Origin: Pseudomonas nitroreducens
GTDB taxonomy: Bacteria > Pseudomonadota > Gammaproteobacteria > Pseudomonadales > Pseudomonadaceae
Assembly: GCF_014204515.1 (NCBI RefSeq)
Contig: NZ_JACHLI010000039.1
Location: 1-62,759 of the forward strand
DNA: 62,759 nucleotides
Direction: 5' to 3'
Shown here: piece after piece, positions 34,921 to 43,232 of the stretch
Numbering within the stretch: position 1 is the stretch's first letter
Layout of the letters: each line of letters starts with the position of its first letter
Translations under genes and position numbers: made by a program
Notes under the pieces: model-generated
What the model was told of the DNA's origin: nothing
The model's database searches: none
What the model saw: the letters and a program-made list of their open reading frames with translations, nothing else

Positions 34921-34991
34921 CTACAGGCTACAAGCTGCAGGCGGCAAGCTGGACAGCAGCCCGCCTGCAGCCTTTCGCCTGCAGCCTGACG
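34921..34991. repeat. CTGCAGGC-type inverted repeat cluster, copy 2
   Basis: CTGCAGGCGG faces CCGCCTGCAG, followed by another GCCTGCAGCC, between yeaG and yeaH. Same family in spirit as 30191-30290 and 41503-41584, with GCAAGCT also present. Confidence 0.6.
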
Positions 34992-35005
34992 CGCCCGGAG
35001 GGCCT

Positions 35006-36277
35006 ATGAGCTACGTCATCGACCGGCGTCTGAACGGCAAGAACAAGAGCACGGTGAACCGCCAGCGCTTCCTGCGGCGTTACCGTGAGCACATCAAGAA
35101 GGCGGTGGAAGAAGCCGTCAGCCGCCGCTCCATCACTGACATGGAACACGGCGAGCAGATCAGTATTCCCGGCCGCGATATCGACGAGCCGGTCCTGCAC
35201 CATGGCCGTGGTGGCCGCCAGACGGTCGTCCACCCCGGCAACAAGGAATTCACCACCGGCGAACACATCCCGCGGCCCCAGGGCGGCGGCGGTGGCCGCG
35301 GTGCGGGCAAGGCGAGCAACCAGGGCGACGGGATGGACGACTTCGTCTTCCAGATCACCCAGGAGGAATTCCTCGACTTCATGTTCGAGGACCTGGAGCT
35401 GCCCAACCTGGTCAAGCGCCACCTCACCGGCAGCGACACCTTCAAGACCGTGCGAGCCGGCATCAGCAACGAGGGCAACCCCTCGCGCATCAACATCGTG
35501 CGCACCCTGCGCTCGGCCCACGCACGGCGCATCGCGCTGTCCGGCTCCACCCGCGGCAAACTGCGCGCGGCGGTAGCCGAACTGGAGCGCCTGAAGCGCG
35601 AGGAACCGGACAACCTCGGCGATATCCAGGAGCTGGAGCAGAAGATCGCCGGCATGCGCGCGCGCATCGACAAGGTGCCGTTCCTCGACACCTTCGACCT
35701 CAAGTACAACCTGCTGGTGAAGCAGCCCAACCCGACCTCCAAGGCCGTGATGTTCTGCCTGATGGACGTCTCCGGCTCGATGACCCAGGCGACCAAGGAC
35801 ATCGCCAAGCGCTTCTTCATCCTCCTGTACCTGTTCCTCAAGCGGAACTACGAGAAGATCGAGGTGGTGTTCATCCGCCACCACACCAGCGCCCGCGAGG
35901 TGGACGAGGAAGAATTCTTCTACTCCCGCGAGACCGGCGGCACCATTGTCTCCAGCGCCCTGAAGCTGATGCAGGAGGTGATGGCCGAGCGCTATCCCAC
36001 CAACGAATGGAACATCTATGCCGCCCAGGCTTCGGACGGCGACAACTGGAACGACGACTCGCCGGTCTGCCGCGACATCCTGCTGAAGCAGATCATGCCG
36101 TTCGTCCAGTACTACACCTACGTCGAGATCACCCCGCGCGAGCACCAGGCGCTGTGGTTCGAGTACGAGAAGATTCGCGACAGCTTCGAGGACAGCTTCG
36201 CCCAGCAGCAGATCGTCTCCGCCTCGGACATCTACCCGGTATTCCGCGAGCTGTTCCAGAGGAGGCTCGTCGCATGA
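35006..36277 (+). CDS. yeaH: DUF444 protein YeaH
   Basis: VWA-like DUF444 protein, 423 aa. N-terminal basic region, a Gly-rich linker (GGGGGRGAGK, ~residue 95) and a C-terminal von Willebrand A fold with MIDAS-like FCLMDVSGSMTQATK near residue 250. Works in an unknown way with YeaG and SpoVR. The stop overlaps spoVR in an ATGA junction. Confidence 0.93.
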   Translation: MSYVIDRRLNGKNKSTVNRQRFLRRYREHIKKAVEEAVSRRSITDMEHGEQISIPGRDIDEPVLHHGRGGRQTVVHPGNKEFTTGEHIPRPQGGGGGRGAGKASNQGDGMDDFVFQITQEEFLDFMFEDLELPNLVKRHLTGSDTFKTVRAGISNEGNPSRINIVRTLRSAHARRIALSGSTRGKLRAAVAELERLKREEPDNLGDIQELEQKIAGMRARIDKVPFLDTFDLKYNLLVKQPNPTSKAVMFCLMDVSGSMTQATKDIAKRFFILLYLFLKRNYEKIEVVFIRHHTSAREVDEEEFFYSRETGGTIVSSALKLMQEVMAERYPTNEWNIYAAQASDGDNWNDDSPVCRDILLKQIMPFVQYYTYVEITPREHQALWFEYEKIRDSFEDSFAQQQIVSASDIYPVFRELFQRRLVA

Positions 36278-37827
36278 GCAAGCGCCAGCCGATCGCCACC
36301 GGCTCGGAGTGGACCTTCGAGCTGATCCAGCAGTACGACCGCGAGATCAGCCGGCTCGCCGAACGCTACGCGCTGGACACCTACCCCAACCAGATCGAGG
36401 TGATCACCGCCGAGCAGATGATGGATGCCTACGCCTCCGTCGGCATGCCCATCGGTTACAGCCACTGGTCCTATGGCAAGCACTTCCTCAGCACGGAAAA
36501 GAACTACAAGCGCGGCCAGATGGGCCTGGCCTACGAGATCGTGATCAACTCCGACCCGTGCATCGCCTACCTGATGGAAGAGAACACCCAGTGCATGCAG
36601 GCGCTGGTGATTGCCCACGCCTGCTACGGGCACAACAGCTTCTTCAAGGGCAACTACCTGTTCCGCACCTGGACCGACGCCACGTCGATCATCGATTACC
36701 TGGTGTTCGCCAAGTCCTACATCAACAAGTGCGAGGAACGTTACGGCATCGACGCCGTGGAAGACCTGCTGGACTCCTGCCACGCCCTGATGAACTACGG
36801 CGTGGACCGCTACAAGCGGCCCTACCCGATCTCCGCCGAGGAAGAGAAGCAGCGCCAGAAGGAGCGCGAGGAACAGATCCAGCGCCAGGTCAACGACCTC
36901 TGGCGGACCATTCCCAAGGTCTCCGGCAAGGACAAGGAACAGGGCCTGGCCCGCTACCCCAGCGAGCCACAGGAAAACATCCTCTACTTCATCGAGAAGA
37001 ACGCCCCGCTGCTCGAACCCTGGCAGCGCGAAGTCGTGCGCATCGTGCGCAAGGTGGCGCAGTACTTCTACCCGCAGCGCCAGACCCAGGTGATGAACGA
37101 AGGCTGGGCCACCTTCTGGCACTACACCCTGATCAACGACCTCTACGACGAAGGCCTGGTCAGCGACGGCTTCATCCTGGAGTTCCTCCAGTACCACACC
37201 AGCGTGGTCTACCAGCCCGGCTTCGACAGCCCCTACTACAGCGGCATCAACCCCTATGCGCTGGGTTTCGCCATGTACCGCGACATCCGCCGCATCTGCG
37301 AGCACCCCACCGAGGAAGACAAGCGCTGGTTCCCGGACATCGCCGGCAGCGACTGGCTGGCCACCCTGAAGTTCGCCATGAAGAGCTTCAAGGACGAGAG
37401 CTTCATCCTGCAATTCCTCTCGCCCCAGGTGATCCGCGACCTGAAGCTGTTCAGCATCCTCGACGACGACCAGAAGGACGACATGCTGGTCGACGCCATC
37501 CACGACGACGACGGCTACCGCAAGATCCGCGAAACCCTGGCGGCCCAGTACAACCTCGGCAACCGCGAGCCGAACATCCAGATCTGGGATGTCGACCGCC
37601 GTGGCGATCGCTCGCTGACCCTGCGCCACCAGCAGCACGACCGCAAACCCCTGGGCGAATCCACCGACGACGTGCTCAAGCACCTGCACCGACTGTGGGG
37701 CTTCGACATCCACCTGGAGACCCTGCAGGGCGAGAACATCGTCAACACCTTCCACATGCCCCCAAAGGGTGAGCGCGACAGCGAAGAGGGCTACCCGCGG
37801 CTCGACCTGATCATCCCGCCCATTTGA
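36274..37827 (+). CDS. spoVR: SpoVR family protein (YcgB)
   Basis: Conserved stress/stationary-phase protein, 517 aa, biochemical role unknown. Typical blocks: MPIGYSHWSYGKHF, AHACYGHNSFFKGNYLF, MNEGWATFWHYTLI and GINPYALGFAMYRDI; the histidines in HACYGHNS and EGWATFWHY suggest a metal site. Start at 36274, coupled to yeaH. Confidence 0.93.
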   Translation: MSKRQPIATGSEWTFELIQQYDREISRLAERYALDTYPNQIEVITAEQMMDAYASVGMPIGYSHWSYGKHFLSTEKNYKRGQMGLAYEIVINSDPCIAYLMEENTQCMQALVIAHACYGHNSFFKGNYLFRTWTDATSIIDYLVFAKSYINKCEERYGIDAVEDLLDSCHALMNYGVDRYKRPYPISAEEEKQRQKEREEQIQRQVNDLWRTIPKVSGKDKEQGLARYPSEPQENILYFIEKNAPLLEPWQREVVRIVRKVAQYFYPQRQTQVMNEGWATFWHYTLINDLYDEGLVSDGFILEFLQYHTSVVYQPGFDSPYYSGINPYALGFAMYRDIRRICEHPTEEDKRWFPDIAGSDWLATLKFAMKSFKDESFILQFLSPQVIRDLKLFSILDDDQKDDMLVDAIHDDDGYRKIRETLAAQYNLGNREPNIQIWDVDRRGDRSLTLRHQQHDRKPLGESTDDVLKHLHRLWGFDIHLETLQGENIVNTFHMPPKGERDSEEGYPRLDLIIPPI

Positions 37828-37886
37828 TCGGTTGACCGGTGCAGCAGAGGACGACAAGCATGGCGGCAACCCCGCTGGAGACCGCC

Positions 37887-38396
37887 ATGCGCCTGTTCGC
37901 CATTCTCCTGCTCTGCCTCGCTGTCGCGACCTGCAGCAACCCCGTACCTCACGCCCAGGTCGCGCATCCCGCCGATGCGCGCCTGGCCGGGCTGCGCGAC
38001 TTCCAGCTGATGCCGCCGGAAAACGCCGTCGATGCCCTTCCCTATCGCAGCCGCTATCCGCTGATCAACGCCCAGGTGCGCCAGGGCCTGATCGAGCGCG
38101 GCTACCGCGAAAGCGCCGCACCGCAGGTCCGCGTCTACTACTGGCTGGCGCTGCAGGACGCACCGCTGGAATTCAAGGTCGATGCACCGCCGCCGGACCC
38201 GCTCGGCCCCTACCTCGCCATCCATCGCCTGCGCGATGAGACCGGCACCCTGCGTCTGCGCCTGACCGATGCCCAGGAACAGACATTGTGGGAAGGCACC
38301 GTCAGCACCGGCCTAAGTCCCGCGCACTCCAGCGCCGCGCTGCTGCAGGACGCCATCGGCGCGCTGGTCCAGCAGATCCCCGCCGCCGCGCCGTAA
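37887..38396 (+). CDS. DUF4136-like exported protein
   Basis: Probable exported protein, 169 aa. MRLFAILLLCLAVATCSNPV looks like a signal peptide with a cysteine at residue 16; the lipobox is imperfect (V-A-T-C), so lipidation is uncertain. The rest resembles DUF4136 proteins. GGAGA precedes the chosen start; an in-frame ATG at 37860 would add nine residues. Lies 59 nt after spoVR. Confidence 0.72.
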   Translation: MRLFAILLLCLAVATCSNPVPHAQVAHPADARLAGLRDFQLMPPENAVDALPYRSRYPLINAQVRQGLIERGYRESAAPQVRVYYWLALQDAPLEFKVDAPPPDPLGPYLAIHRLRDETGTLRLRLTDAQEQTLWEGTVSTGLSPAHSSAALLQDAIGALVQQIPAAAP

Positions 38397-38432
38397 TCCC
38401 CCGCCGCGATAACATCCGGCGCGATGCGAACC

Positions 38433-38485
38433 TATCGCGGACGGAGTCCGCTCCTACGAAAACCTCGCCCCGTGCGTAGGAGCGA
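38433..38485. repeat. REP-type repeat ahead of cca
   Basis: ATCGCGGACGGAGTCCGCTC followed by CTACG, then a short inverted CGTAGGAGCGAG. Same family as 39862-39936 and 55818-55895. Confidence 0.75.
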
Positions 38486-38585
38486 GGGGGACGCCATCGT
38501 TATTGCTCGCGAACCGCCCAAACCTCTCAGCTTGAAGCGAACGCAGAGAACCCCGAAGCTATCCCCCAGAACAGGAGACAGCTTC

Positions 38586-39815
38586 ATGCAGATCTACAAG
38601 GTGGGCGGCGCCGTGCGCGATCGTCTGCTCGGCATTCCCTTCAGCGACACCGACTGGGTGGTGGTCGGCGCCAGCGCCGACGAGATGCTCGCCCAGGGCT
38701 ATCGCCCGGTGGGCACCGACTTCCCGGTATTCCTCCACCCGAAGACCGGCGAGGAATACGCCCTCGCGCGCACCGAACGCAAAAGCGGGCGAGGCTACGG
38801 TGGCTTCACCTTCTACGCCAGCCCCGACGTCACCCTGGAAGAAGACCTCATCCGCCGCGACCTGACCATCAACGCCATGGCCGAGGACGATGACGGCCAG
38901 ATCGTCGACCCGTATCACGGCCAGCAAGACCTCGAAGCCCGCCTGCTGCGCCACGTCTCCCCGGCCTTCGCCGAAGACCCGCTGCGTGTACTGCGCGTCG
39001 CCCGCTTCGCCGCCCGCTATGCGCCGATGGGTTTCAGCGTGGCGCCGGAAACCCTGGCACTGATGCGGGAGCTGTCGGAATCCGGCGAACTGCAAGCGCT
39101 GACCGCCGAACGCAGCTGGAAGGAAATCTCCCGCGCCCTGATGGAATCGCGCCCGGATGTGTTCATCCAGGTCCTGCGTGACTGTGGCGCGTTGGCCGTG
39201 CTGATGCCGGAAGTCGACGCATTGTTCGGCGTGCCGCAACCGCCGCAACACCATCCGGAAGTGGATACCGGCGAGCACGTGCTGGCCGTGCTGCGCGAGT
39301 GCGCCAAGCACGAGCAACCGCTGAGCGTGCGCTGGGCGTGCCTGGTGCATGACGTAGGCAAGGGCGAAACCCGCGAGGAAGAGTGGCCCAAGCACCACGC
39401 CCACGAACACTTGGGCCTGCCGCTGATCGACGCGATCAACGCCCGCTTCAAGGTCCCGCGCGACTGCCAGGAACTGGCACGACTGGTCGGCGAGTACCAC
39501 ACCCACTGCCACCGCGCGCTGGAGCTGCGGCCGAACACCATCCTCGAGCTGCTGCAATCCTTCGACGTCTACCGCCGGCCGCAGCGCTTCGAGGAGTTCC
39601 TCGCCGCCAGCGAGATGGACGCCCGTGGCCGTCACGGACTCGAAGACCGCGCCTATCCACAGGCCGACTACCTGCGCGGCGCCGCCCAGGCCGCCCGCGC
39701 AGTGGCGGTGCAGCCATTGCTGGAGAAGGGACTCAAGGGCGCCGAGCTGGGCGAAGCGCTCAAGCGTGAGCGCCTGACCGCCCTGAAGGCCTACAAGGAA
39801 AGCCACGCTGGCTGA
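38586..39815 (+). CDS. cca: multifunctional CCA-adding enzyme
   Basis: Adds or repairs the tRNA 3' CCA end. 409 aa. Nucleotidyltransferase motif KVGGAVRDRLLG and D-T-D-W catalytic aspartates at the N-terminus, R-R-D-L-T-I-N-A-M motif, and a C-terminal HD phosphohydrolase domain (CLVHDVGKGETREEEW) found in the gammaproteobacterial type with phosphatase activity. GGAGA precedes ATG 38586. Own unit between repeat clusters. Confidence 0.93.
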   Translation: MQIYKVGGAVRDRLLGIPFSDTDWVVVGASADEMLAQGYRPVGTDFPVFLHPKTGEEYALARTERKSGRGYGGFTFYASPDVTLEEDLIRRDLTINAMAEDDDGQIVDPYHGQQDLEARLLRHVSPAFAEDPLRVLRVARFAARYAPMGFSVAPETLALMRELSESGELQALTAERSWKEISRALMESRPDVFIQVLRDCGALAVLMPEVDALFGVPQPPQHHPEVDTGEHVLAVLRECAKHEQPLSVRWACLVHDVGKGETREEEWPKHHAHEHLGLPLIDAINARFKVPRDCQELARLVGEYHTHCHRALELRPNTILELLQSFDVYRRPQRFEEFLAASEMDARGRHGLEDRAYPQADYLRGAAQAARAVAVQPLLEKGLKGAELGEALKRERLTALKAYKESHAG

Positions 39816-39861
39816 AGTAGGGCATATAACCGTTCGCGGTTATACGCCGCTGCCCATACTT

Positions 39862-39936
39862 GCGTAGGAGCGGACTCCGTCCGCGATGAGTCCGCGTCGC
39901 GCCGGATAGCATCGCGGACGAAGTCCGCTCCTACGG
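39862..39936. repeat. inverted REP pair after cca
   Basis: CGTAGGAGCGGACTCCGTCC and its inverted partner (CGGACGAAGTCCGCTCCTAC) between convergent cca and folK. Likely forms a bidirectional 3' stem-loop. Confidence 0.85.
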
Positions 39937-39967
39937 GCTCTGACCCGGGAGGGATCCGAACGCGGGA

Positions 39968-40504
39968 TCAGGCCGCCGGATGCGCCGCGATCAACGCCGC
40001 TGGCGTCAGCTCCACGCCACGCCACCGGAACGGCACCGGCCAGAGCTTCTGCCCGATCTGGGCATCCGCCCACAGTTCAGCGAAAGAACGCTGCACACCC
40101 GGATGCTTCAACTCGGGAGCCAGCAGGGAGAGCGGCCAGAGCACGAAGGCATTCTTCAGTACTTCCGCGCGCGGCAGGGTCAGGCCGTCGAACTCGCCGT
40201 GCAGATCGCCATACAGCAACACATCGATATCCAGCGGCAGGCCCTTGCGCTCCGGCGCATAGCGGCCGTTGTCCGCCTCGATATGTTTCAGGCGCAGGCT
40301 CAACTCCGCCAATGGCAGGTCGGTGCGCGCGACGATCACGAAGTTGTAGAAGGGGCCGCTGCGAATCCCCACCGGCTCGCTCTCGAACACCGGCGAGCAG
40401 TGGATGTCCTCAAGGAAGCCATCCAGCGCCTCCAGCCCGGCGAGCAGATGGCGCTCGCGCTCGAAGTTGCTGCCCAGCCCGAGGTAGACCGTCGTCAGCG
40501 GCAT
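39968..40504 (-). CDS. folK: 2-amino-4-hydroxy-6-hydroxymethyl-dihydropteridine pyrophosphokinase
   Basis: Folate biosynthesis: pyrophosphorylates the pterin before condensation with pABA. 178 aa. LGLGSNFERERHL start, FYNFV and G-L-P-L-D-I-D-V-L-L-Y-G-D catalytic block with P-R-A-E-V-L-K-N-A-F-V. I chose MPLTTVYLG at 40504, overlapping the folB stop by 10 nt, so the pair is coupled. Confidence 0.93.
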   Translation of the reverse strand: MPLTTVYLGLGSNFERERHLLAGLEALDGFLEDIHCSPVFESEPVGIRSGPFYNFVIVARTDLPLAELSLRLKHIEADNGRYAPERKGLPLDIDVLLYGDLHGEFDGLTLPRAEVLKNAFVLWPLSLLAPELKHPGVQRSFAELWADAQIGQKLWPVPFRWRGVELTPAALIAAHPAA

Positions 40505-40848
40505 CCGCGTTCGATCTCCACGCCCACGCCGATGGCCGCCGCAACGGCGCCCGGCTTGGTGACTTTCAGGCGCAGCCACTGGATGCCGAATTCCGCCATC
40601 AGCAAAGCGGCGAGGCGTTCGGCAAAGGTTTCCACCAGCTGGAAGTGCGCGTCACGGGCAAAGGCCATGACCCGCTCGGAGAGCACGGCGTAGTCCAGGG
40701 CCTTGGCGATGTCGTCGTCGGCCGCCGCCGGGCGGTTGTCCCAGCCCAGCGTCAGGTCCAGGCGCAGGCACTGCCGGATACCCCGCTCCCAGTCGTAGAC
40801 GCCGATCACGGTGTCCACTTCCAGCCCCTCGATGAAAACTCTGTCCAC
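40495..40848 (-). CDS. folB: dihydroneopterin aldolase
   Basis: Cleaves dihydroneopterin in folate synthesis. 117 aa. Signature VDRVFIEGLEVDTVIGVYDW then Q-L-V-E-T-F-A-E-R-L-A and L-K-V-T-K-P-G-A-V. A GTG at 40848 gives the family start D-R-V-F-I; the nearby ATG at 40857 is too close to its GGAG. Divergent from plsY with 80 nt between. Confidence 0.92.
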   Translation of the reverse strand: MDRVFIEGLEVDTVIGVYDWERGIRQCLRLDLTLGWDNRPAAADDDIAKALDYAVLSERVMAFARDAHFQLVETFAERLAALLMAEFGIQWLRLKVTKPGAVAAAIGVGVEIERGCR

Positions 40849-40928
40849 TGACTGCATGCTCCAAGGCGACACGACAAGCGGCCGGCACCCCGTTAGAATC
40901 GGAAACGACCTCGTCTCCGGTGGAAACC

Positions 40929-41498
40929 ATGTTCTGGTTCTTGGCGATCCTCGCCTACCTGCTCGGATCATTGTCCTTCGCGGTACTGCTCAGTCGCCTA
41001 TTCGGCACGGCCGACCCGCGCGCCAGCGGCTCGGGCAATCCCGGCGCCACCAACATGCTGCGCCTGGCCGGCAGGAAGATCGCCATCCTTACGCTGCTGG
41101 GCGACCTTGCCAAGGGTCTGTTGCCGGTACTGGTCGCCCGCCTGCTCGGGCTGTCCGACGTCGAACAGGCCTGGATCGGGCTGGCCGCAGTGATCGGTCA
41201 CCTCTACCCGCTGTATTTCAACTTCCGTGGCGGCAAGGGTGTCGCCACCGCCGCCGGCATGCTGCTGGCGCTGTATCCGCCGGCTGCCCTGCTCGCGGCA
41301 ATCGCCTGGCTGGTCACCTTCAAGCTGTCGCGCACCAGCTCGCTGGCTTCCCTGGTGGCCACGCCGCTGACCCTGCCATTGCTGGCCTGGCAGGAACCTT
41401 CGGCCCTGCTGCCGATGACCGTGCTCACCGGCCTGATCGTCTGGCGCCACCGCAGCAACCTGCGCGACCTGATCGCCGGTCGCGAACGCCATTTCTAG
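40929..41498 (+). CDS. plsY: glycerol-3-phosphate acyltransferase PlsY
   Basis: Inner-membrane enzyme transferring acyl from acyl-phosphate to glycerol 3-phosphate, first step of phospholipid synthesis. 189 aa, about five membrane spans. Motifs SGSGNPGATNMLR, the N-F-R-G-G-K-G-V-A-T-A-A-G glycine loop and a late HRSNLRDLIAG. ATG at 40929 (MFWFLAIL). Confidence 0.93.
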   Translation: MFWFLAILAYLLGSLSFAVLLSRLFGTADPRASGSGNPGATNMLRLAGRKIAILTLLGDLAKGLLPVLVARLLGLSDVEQAWIGLAAVIGHLYPLYFNFRGGKGVATAAGMLLALYPPAALLAAIAWLVTFKLSRTSSLASLVATPLTLPLLAWQEPSALLPMTVLTGLIVWRHRSNLRDLIAGRERHF

Positions 41499-41502
41499 GG
41501 CG

Positions 41503-41584
41503 TAAAGCTTCAAGCGGTAAGCCGCAAGCTTCAAGCAAAAAGCGCGGACATGCCGCTTATGGCTTGCGGCTTGTCGCTTGCAGC
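41503..41584. repeat. GCTTGCGGCTT-type inverted repeat cluster, copy 3
   Basis: AAGCGGTAAGCCGCAAGC faces GCTTGCGGCTTGTCGCTT in the short gap between convergent plsY and tsaD; it can fold on either strand and probably ends both transcripts. Confidence 0.75.
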
Positions 41585-41596
41585 TCCCGTCTGGCC

Positions 41597-42622
41597 TCAG
41601 ACGGCCGACAGCGACTCCATTGGCCAACGCGCCTGGACGCCGATCGACGGGCCGTCCTGCTGCCCGGCCAGCAGCCGCTGGCAGCCAGCATAGGCGATCA
41701 TCGCGCCGTTATCGGTGCAGAAGCGCGGGCGGGCGTAGAACACCTGGCCCTTCATCTCGCCGAGCATCTTTTCCAGATGCTGGCGCAGCGCCTGGTTGGC
41801 GCTGACGCCACCGGCGATCACCAGGCTCTTCAGGTGCGTCTGCTTGAGCGCGCGCTTGCACTTGATGGTCAGGGTCTCGACCACCGCGGTCTGGAACGCC
41901 AGGGCGATGTCGCAGCGGGTCTGCTCGCTGTCGTCACCTTCAGCCACGCAGCGCTGCCAGGTGTTCAAGGCGAAGGTCTTGAGGCCGCTGAAGCTGAAAT
42001 CCAGGCCCGGACGGTCGGTCATCGGCCGCGGGAAGACGAAACGTCCCGCCGTGCCGCTCTGGGCCAGGCGGGCGATCTCCGGACCACCGGGATAGGCCAG
42101 GCCGAGCAGTTTGGCAGTCTTGTCGAAGGCTTCGCCGGCTGCGTCGTCCACCGACTCGCCGAGCACCTGGTACTGACCGATGCCATCCACCCGTACCAGC
42201 TGGGTGTGGCCGCCGGACACCAGCAAGGCGACGAACGGGAACTGCGGCGGCTGCTCTTCCAGCATCGGCGCCAGCAGATGGCCTTCCATATGGTGCACGC
42301 CGACGGCCGGTATGCCCCAGGCGAACGCCATGGCCTGGGCGCAGGACGCGCCGACCAGCAGCGCGCCCACCAGGCCGGGGCCGGCGGTGTAGGCGATGGC
42401 GTCGATGTCCTGCGCAGTGCAACCGGACTCGTCCAGCACCTGGCGAATCAGCGGCAGCATGCGCTTGACGTGATCACGGGAGGCCAGCTCGGGAACCACG
42501 CCGCCGTACACGCGGTGCAGGTCGATCTGGCTGAACAGCGCGTCGGCCAGCAGGCCTTTTTCGCTGTCGTACAGGGCGACGCCGGTCTCGTCGCAGGAGG
42601 TTTCCAACCCCAGCACTAGCAT
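41597..42622 (-). CDS. tsaD: tRNA threonylcarbamoyladenosine synthase subunit TsaD
   Basis: ASKHA-fold subunit that transfers threonylcarbamoyl to A37 of ANN-decoding tRNAs with TsaB/TsaE. 341 aa. MLVLGLETSCDETGVALYD start, metal-binding H-M-E-G-H motif near residue 112, SGGHTQLV and a late VIAGGVSANQALR. Start at 42622, divergent from rpsU with ~200 nt between, the usual arrangement upstream of the rpsU-dnaG-rpoD operon. Confidence 0.94.
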   Translation of the reverse strand: MLVLGLETSCDETGVALYDSEKGLLADALFSQIDLHRVYGGVVPELASRDHVKRMLPLIRQVLDESGCTAQDIDAIAYTAGPGLVGALLVGASCAQAMAFAWGIPAVGVHHMEGHLLAPMLEEQPPQFPFVALLVSGGHTQLVRVDGIGQYQVLGESVDDAAGEAFDKTAKLLGLAYPGGPEIARLAQSGTAGRFVFPRPMTDRPGLDFSFSGLKTFALNTWQRCVAEGDDSEQTRCDIALAFQTAVVETLTIKCKRALKQTHLKSLVIAGGVSANQALRQHLEKMLGEMKGQVFYARPRFCTDNGAMIAYAGCQRLLAGQQDGPSIGVQARWPMESLSAV

Positions 42623-42822
42623 GGGTTCGAGCCTTTACTCTGGGCAAAATTGAAGCCGCGCATCATAATCGCCGGCTGGGCTTCGGACCAGTGCTTTTCG
42701 ATCGGAGGCTTTGCATTCCTCCTTCCGAACGTTTAATATCCGCAACCCTTGAAAACCGCCGACTCCGAACAACCGTCAGGAGCGCGATAAATCCTCCGGT
42801 AATCATTGAAGGTACGACCTGG

Positions 42823-43038
42823 ATGCCCGCCGTCAAAGTTAAAGAGAACGAACCCTTCGACGTAGCTCTGCGTCGTTTCAAGCGCTCCTGCGAAAAAGCA
42901 GGCGTACTGGCCGAAGTCCGTAGCCGCGAGTTCTACGAAAAGCCGACCGCCGAGCGTAAGCGCAAGGCCGCTGCCGCTGTTAAGCGTCACGCCAAGAAAG
43001 TGCAGCGCGAGCAGCGCCGCCGCGAGCGCCTGTACTGA
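42823..43038 (+). CDS. rpsU: 30S ribosomal protein S21
   Basis: Small-subunit protein S21, 71 aa, usual length. MPAVKVKENEPFDVALRRFK start; basic C-terminus KKVQREQRRRERLY. The long reading upstream of it is unsupported. First gene of the macromolecular synthesis operon. It is followed by hairpins and a terminator that would lower readthrough into dnaG. Confidence 0.95.
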   Translation: MPAVKVKENEPFDVALRRFKRSCEKAGVLAEVRSREFYEKPTAERKRKAAAAVKRHAKKVQREQRRRERLY

Positions 43039-43112
43039 GTTACAGCGCTTCGTCGCACGCTTTCCGCATCGCCCGGCCCACTCGCCGGGCGAGTGCCTGA
43101 AACAGGCACCCC

Positions 43113-43151
43113 ACTCCGATTCGCATTCGCGGACTTCGGAGTTTTTGCTTT
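43113..43151 (+). terminator. terminator between rpsU and dnaG
   Basis: ACTCCGA / TCGGAGT stem (16-nt loop) followed by TTTTGCTTTT. Two further hairpins precede it (GCCCGGC/GCCGGGC near 43070-43090 and GTGCCTG/CAGGCAC near 43092-43108). E. coli has an internal terminator at this operon position. Confidence 0.65.
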
Positions 43152-43232
43152 TCCAGCCCATGCTTATTTTTGCAAACCCACGATTAGCCACTCACGGCTA
43201 TCCTTGGGTCCACCCTGCGTTCCGATGAGTCT

